64,000 bases of DNA from an uncultured Lachnospiraceae bacterium (GTDB lineage Bacteria; Bacillota; Clostridia; Lachnospirales; Lachnospiraceae). The DNA lies in NCBI GenBank assembly GCA_910584845.1, contig CAJUDH010000007.1, positions 4,741-68,740 of the forward strand, given 5' to 3'. Shown piece by piece: positions 60,100-64,000 of this stretch. Position numbers and translations under genes: made by a program. Below the pieces are notes generated by a model. The model had not been told where the DNA came from and searched no databases. It saw only the letters and a program-made list of their open reading frames with translations. Every line of letters starts with the position of its first letter. Position 1 is the first letter of the stretch.

Positions 60100-60933
60100 A
60101 TGAAGATATTATATATGGGAACGGCTGCGGCAGAGGGCTGGCCGGGGCTGTTTTGTTCCTGCCCGGTGTGTACCCACGCCCGAAAAGCAGGCGGGCGAAA
60201 TCTGCGGACCCGGACCCAGGCTGTATTGGACGGCAGCCTGCTGATTGATTTCCCTCCGGATACCTATTGCCATGCGCTGCAATATGGGTTAAATCTGGGC
60301 TCGGTACACACGCTGCTGGTCACCCACAGCCATATGGACCATTGGTTCCCTACCGATTTAATCCACCGGCATGAACATTTTGGGCATGGGGCAGAAGGGG
60401 TACTGGACATTTATGGGAATGAAGCTGTGGAGAAGGCCTTTTATGAGCACATCTTAATTGACCGTTTTAAGCCCCATCCCATTGACGATGCCGTCCATTT
60501 CCATGTGGTCCATAGCGGCGACCGGATCCGGTCCAATGGCTGGGAGGTCATAGCGGTACCCGCCGACCATGACAAGAGGGAGGAGTGTTTGGTCTATATC
60601 TGCAAAAAAGACGGTAAAACCGTATTTTACGGCCATGATACGGGATGTAATTTGTCTCCGGAGGCCTGGAAGCTGGTGGCAAGGGAAAAATATGACCTGG
60701 TCAGCCTGGATGCTACTATGGGGGCCAAATCGGCCAAGGAGTACCACATGGGGCTGCCGGACGCAAAAGGCATGTTTGAAAAGCTGTCCGGCCTGGGCTG
60801 TATCGGAAGCCAGACCGTAAAAGTGGTCAATCATTTTAGCCATAACGGGGAAATGACCCATAGCCAGCTGGCTGCCTGGGGAGAGGAGTGGGGCATACGG
60901 GCGGCCTATGACGGGATGGAAATCGAGTTTTGA
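60100..60933 (+). CDS. PhnP-like metallo-beta-lactamase-fold hydrolase
   Basis: A 277-aa hydrolase with metal motif THSHMDH (H76, H78, D80, H81), more metal ligands in VPADHDKREE and NHFSHNGEMTH, and an N-terminal cysteine cluster (FCSCPVCTHARKAGGRNLRTRTQ, C19, C21, C24) typical of PhnP-like phosphodiesterases. PhnP cleaves phosphoribosyl cyclic phosphates, but no phosphonate genes are here. It follows the PTS gene by about 100 bases on the same strand, so it may act on a phosphorylated or cyclic sugar product (inference). Start at 60100 with AGAGAGG upstream. Confidence 0.85.
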   Translation: MKILYMGTAAAEGWPGLFCSCPVCTHARKAGGRNLRTRTQAVLDGSLLIDFPPDTYCHALQYGLNLGSVHTLLVTHSHMDHWFPTDLIHRHEHFGHGAEGVLDIYGNEAVEKAFYEHILIDRFKPHPIDDAVHFHVVHSGDRIRSNGWEVIAVPADHDKREECLVYICKKDGKTVFYGHDTGCNLSPEAWKLVAREKYDLVSLDATMGAKSAKEYHMGLPDAKGMFEKLSGLGCIGSQTVKVVNHFSHNGEMTHSQLAAWGEEWGIRAAYDGMEIEF

Positions 60934-61112
60934 TGATCCGTGCAGCCGGGGGCAACGGCACGGCATGATGGCAAGGGGCAGCCAGGAAGGGGCGGGGAAA
61001 GAAGCAGGAACAAAACATTTGGCCGGAACCCGTTTATTATGGCGGAAAAATGCGCAAACTGTCCCATAGGGATTTTTTTGATAAACTATTTTATGTGAAA
61101 AGGGAAATTTCT

Positions 61113-62858
61113 ATGGACATTTTCGACGGATTGACATTAATAGGGGGATTAAGCCTGTTCCTTTTTGGCATGAGCGTTATGGGGCAGGCGCTGGAACGGC
61201 GGGCAGGGGGGGGACTGCGCCTGCTCCTTAGTAAATTTACTTCCAATAAAACGGTGGGGATCCTGGCAGGGCTGGGCATCACGGCAGTGATCCAGAGTTC
61301 TTCGGCCACAACGGTTATGGTTGTGGGCTTTGTAAACTCCGGCCTTATGACATTAAAACAGGCGATCCATGTTATTATGGGGGCCAATATCGGGACTACC
61401 ATTACCGCATGGGTGCTTAGCCTTGCCGGTATAGACGGGAGCAACCTATGGATCCGGCTTTTAAAGCCCTCTTCTTTTACGCCGGTTTTGTCCATGGTGG
61501 GGATTGTTTTTTACCTGTTTAGCAAAAAGGACAAGAAAAAGGATACCGGCATGGCCTTGCTGGGGTTTGCGACGCTGATGTTTGGCATGGAGGCCATGTC
61601 CGGGGCGGTTTCCGGCCTGCGGGACGTCCCTGGGTTCCAACGTTTATTCCTCTTGTTTCAAAACCCGTTCCTCGGCGTGCTGGCCGGGGCGGTTTTGACT
61701 GCCATGATCCAGTCCAGTTCGGCTTCCGTCGGCATTTTGCAGGCGTTGGCCGTTACGGGCCAGATCCCTTACGGGGCGGCCATCCCCATTATTATGGGGC
61801 AAAATATCGGCACCTGCGCAACGGCTATGATTTCTTCCGTAGGGGCAAATAAAAACGCAAAACAGGCGGCAACCGTCCACTTGCTATTCAATGTGATCGG
61901 GACAACGGTCTGGCTTGTGGTTTTTTGCCTTATTAAGGCTGTTTTCCATCCGCCTGTTTTGGAGGCGCCGATTTCCCTTTTGGGGATCGCCACGGCCCAT
62001 TCGGTTTTTAATGTCTTAAGCACGTTACTGATGGTCCCTTTGTCGGATTTTTTGGAAAAATTGGTCAAACGGCTTGTCCCTGGCACCAGGCAGCCGGAAA
62101 TACATCCGGAATTGGACGACCGCTTCCTCAATACCCCTCCGGTTGCCTTGGAACGTTGCCATGAGGTGGCGTCCCATATGGCAAAGGCGTCGGTGGAGGC
62201 ATTGAAAGAAGCCATGGCCTCCTTGGGGGGCTATTCTCCCGGCCTGGCGGATTCCATCCGCAAAAAGGAGGAAAGGACAGACCATTATGAAGATATTTTG
62301 GGGACGTACCTGGTAAGGCTGAGCGCAAAAAATATCAGTGGGGAAGACAGCGCAGAAGCGGCAAAGCTTTTAAAAATCATAGGGGATTTCGAGAGGATTT
62401 CCGACCATGCGGTAAATTTACTGGAGTCTGCCGAAGAGATGCAAGGAAACGGGGCGGCTTTTACCGATTGCGCGGCGTCAGAGCTGGAAGTCCTTTGTTC
62501 GGCCGTAAGTGAAATCCTGGATTTATCTTTAACCGCGTTTTTGGAAGGCGATTTGCGCCTGGCTTACCAGGTGGAACCGCTGGAACAGGTCATTGGCCAG
62601 CTGAAAGAACAAATGCGGTTGCGCCATATCCTCCGTATGCAGCAGCGCCAATGTTCCATTGACGTGGGGTTTATATGGTCTGACCTGCTGACCAGTTTAG
62701 AGCGTACGGCAGACCACTGTTCCAATATTGCCGGATGCGTCATAGACATGGCGGACCACAATCTGAACCTTCATGAGTCGCTTCATAATTTCCGGAATGA
62801 CAGCGAGGAATTTCGCCAGGGATTTCAAAATTATGCTAAAAAATATACTTTGGCATAA
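61113..62858 (+). CDS. Na/Pi cotransporter family protein with PhoU-like tail
   Basis: A 581-aa membrane protein. The N-terminal membrane part (about 1-320) contains the two inverted Na/Pi repeats with QSSS motifs (AVIQSSSATTVMVVGFV and AMIQSSSASVGILQALAV). The C-terminal 200 residues are helical and PhoU-like (ERISDHAVNLLESAEEM, ERTADHCSNIAG). Such proteins import phosphate with sodium or act as its regulators. Start at 61113 (MDIFDGLTLIGG), the family N-terminus with AAAAGGGA upstream; in-frame codons from 61050 are not family-like. Confidence 0.92.
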   Translation: MDIFDGLTLIGGLSLFLFGMSVMGQALERRAGGGLRLLLSKFTSNKTVGILAGLGITAVIQSSSATTVMVVGFVNSGLMTLKQAIHVIMGANIGTTITAWVLSLAGIDGSNLWIRLLKPSSFTPVLSMVGIVFYLFSKKDKKKDTGMALLGFATLMFGMEAMSGAVSGLRDVPGFQRLFLLFQNPFLGVLAGAVLTAMIQSSSASVGILQALAVTGQIPYGAAIPIIMGQNIGTCATAMISSVGANKNAKQAATVHLLFNVIGTTVWLVVFCLIKAVFHPPVLEAPISLLGIATAHSVFNVLSTLLMVPLSDFLEKLVKRLVPGTRQPEIHPELDDRFLNTPPVALERCHEVASHMAKASVEALKEAMASLGGYSPGLADSIRKKEERTDHYEDILGTYLVRLSAKNISGEDSAEAAKLLKIIGDFERISDHAVNLLESAEEMQGNGAAFTDCAASELEVLCSAVSEILDLSLTAFLEGDLRLAYQVEPLEQVIGQLKEQMRLRHILRMQQRQCSIDVGFIWSDLLTSLERTADHCSNIAGCVIDMADHNLNLHESLHNFRNDSEEFRQGFQNYAKKYTLA

Positions 62859-62871
62859 TGATTTCCCTTAT

Positions 62872-63001
62872 CACAATTAAAATATTGTGGATGAAACAAA
62901 TAAAATATTGTGAAAAGCATTGACAATTTCTTTGGTTGCCTTTATAATTGCCATAACCTGAATGCCCCTTCCATACATTACGGTATTTTATGGAAGGGGC
63001 A
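62872..63001 (+). promoter_or_regulatory. Promoter, operator repeats and leader hairpin of the NRAMP-like gene
   Basis: TTGACA at 62920 and TATAAT at 62943 (17-base spacer). Upstream are two direct copies of AAAATATTGTG (62879 and 62902, step 23 bases) and the dyad CACAAT / ATTGTG (62872-62889). Just after the predicted start a 13-bp stem (62963-62975 / 62989-63001, TGCCCCTTCCATA / TATGGAAGGGGCA) forms. This arrangement suggests a regulator site plus an RNA leader; I recognise no known metal riboswitch. Confidence 0.7.
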
Positions 63002-63128
63002 GAACGATTTATGGGAATGGCAGGACGGCTTTTTTCATGGACGGGAATCGGGGGTGGCAGCTAATATCAAATGTGCCCTTGGGCGATAATGGTTTAAGGG
63101 TGCATCCAGAAGGCAAGGAGGATTTTCT

Positions 63129-64000
63129 ATGAAAGAGAAAAAAAGCGGCGGAGCCCTACTTGGAGCAGCGTTTTTGATGGCCACATCGGCGATTGGACCT
63201 GGTTTCCTGACACAGACGGCCCAGTTTACGGGCACCCACAAAGGGAGTTTTGGGTTTGTTATTTTGGTGTCCATTATCTTGGCGGCTATCGCCCAGATAA
63301 ATATCTGGAGGGTTTTATGCGTTTCCGGCCTCCGCGGGCAGGACGTAGCCAATCGGGTACTGCCGGGGCTGGGGTATTTCGTTGCTTTTATGGTAGCTTT
63401 GGGCGGCCTGGCTTTTAATATCGGCAACGTAGGCGGGGGGGCTTTGGGCTTTAATACATTGCTTGGCATCCCCAACCAGGCCGGCTGTGCGCTGGCCGGT
63501 GCCATCGCCATTGCCGTGTTTTTGGTAAAAAACGCAAAATCAGCCATGGATACCCTGGCCAAAGTGCTGGGGGGCATAATGATTGTGGTTATTTTTGGCA
63601 TTATCATCGTGGTGAAGCCGCCGGTTGGGGACGCATTAAAAAATACGTTTGCCCCGTCGGCAGGCGTCTCTAACCTGGTACCGGCCATTATTACCCTGAT
63701 CGGCGGCACGGTGGGAGGGTATATTACCTTTTCCGGCGCCCACCGCTTGATAGACGGGGGCATTACCGGCACGGAAAACCTGAAAGAGATCAACAAAAGC
63801 TCCCTTATGGGGATGGGCATTGCCACGATTGTCCGCATATTCCTGTTTTTGGCGGTTTTGGGCGTGGTGTCCAGGCTGGCAGAGGGGGCGGCCTTAGACA
63901 GTTCCAACCCGGCGGCGGATGCATTCCGTTTGGGGGCAGGGGAGCTGGGGTACCGTTTTGCGGGGCTGGTGCTTTTATGTGCGGCTATTACTTCTATTAT
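63129..64000 (+). CDS. NRAMP-like divalent metal transporter family protein (3' end outside window)
   Basis: The first 290 residues of an integral membrane protein with many hydrophobic helices, starting MKEKKSGGALLGAAFLM and continuing past the window edge. It resembles the NRAMP superfamily (APC fold), with an AIGPGFLTQTAQFTG segment where classical metal transporters have the metal-binding DPGN motif. The canonical Asp and Asn are not there, so it is a divergent NRAMP-related carrier whose substrate may not be Mn or Fe. A strong promoter and leader hairpin precede it. The family call is moderate; the remaining C-terminal part is not visible. Confidence 0.72.
   Translation, partial: MKEKKSGGALLGAAFLMATSAIGPGFLTQTAQFTGTHKGSFGFVILVSIILAAIAQINIWRVLCVSGLRGQDVANRVLPGLGYFVAFMVALGGLAFNIGNVGGGALGFNTLLGIPNQAGCALAGAIAIAVFLVKNAKSAMDTLAKVLGGIMIVVIFGIIIVVKPPVGDALKNTFAPSAGVSNLVPAIITLIGGTVGGYITFSGAHRLIDGGITGTENLKEINKSSLMGMGIATIVRIFLFLAVLGVVSRLAEGAALDSSNPAADAFRLGAGELGYRFAGLVLLCAAITSI

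Noticed and set aside
62949..63128. Manganese (yybP-ykoY) riboswitch before the NRAMP-like gene
   Set aside because: The leader shows one simple 13-bp stem and no match to the conserved loop sequences of that riboswitch.

Overview
The window reads as a chromosomal segment of an anaerobic gut Firmicute, most probably a Lachnospiraceae member (Blautia/Enterocloster-like). This is inferred from moderately GC-rich coding sequence, strong AGGAGG ribosome binding sites, consensus sigma-A promoters, lipoprotein-type solute-binding proteins, the NifU-like/GGGtGRT gene pair and a fructoselysine locus. No rRNA or tRNA gene was recognised, so the genus is not settled.

Layout. 1-9.1 kb: an OmpR-type two-component system faces a five-gene operon made of a long solute-binding lipoprotein, two sugar-type ABC permeases, a coiled-coil HlyD-like adaptor and a small MacB-periplasmic-domain-like protein. 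No ATPase or FtsX-type membrane domain is encoded with it. 9.3-11.5 kb: a hybrid sensor kinase. 11.9-13.7 kb: an iron-sulfur scaffold-like protein and GGGtGRT protein.

13.65-25.85 kb: a distinctly AT-rich 12.2 kb mobile element inserted in the 3' end of the GGGtGRT gene. A 17-bp duplicated core lies at both junctions. The left copy carries an element-supplied 3' end that restores the reading frame, and the displaced native 3' end survives at the right junction. Leftward genes are a CI-like repressor, a tyrosine integrase and two small proteins. Rightward genes are a Cro-like protein, an excisionase-like protein, a P4-type primase/helicase, an HNH nuclease, a terminase small subunit-like protein and several unknown proteins, then a serine recombinase and a sigma-70 factor. 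A type I holin-like toxin/antisense RNA pair lies among them. There is no relaxase, capsid, portal or large terminase. This is the architecture of a phage satellite (phage-inducible chromosomal island), and it is the most notable find here.

26.6-34.1 kb: a zinc-ribbon/YARHG membrane protein, a repeat-rich 0.8 kb gap with a strong promoter and probable structured RNA, then a GH31 alpha-glucosidase, a MalE-like lipoprotein and a chemoreceptor. 34.1-45.6 kb: housekeeping and small-metabolism genes (P1 peptidase, anti-sigma-like protein, polA, sfsA, a GNAT-TudS fusion, SseB-like, coaE, a WalJ-like hydrolase, an ACT protein, a PFL/DUF711 protein, tmcAL).

45.8-54.6 kb: a fructoselysine (Amadori product) utilisation locus: frlC-like epimerase, HAD phosphatase, frlD kinase, frlR regulator, an ABC importer (binding protein and two permeases) and a divergent frlB deglycase. 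AT-rich palindromes lie inside several of its promoters. 54.9-64 kb: L,D-transpeptidase, yceD-rpmF, a LacI regulator with three identical operators around itself and a PTS IIBCA gene, a PhnP-like hydrolase, a Na/Pi cotransporter with PhoU-like tail, and an NRAMP-like transporter cut by the window end.
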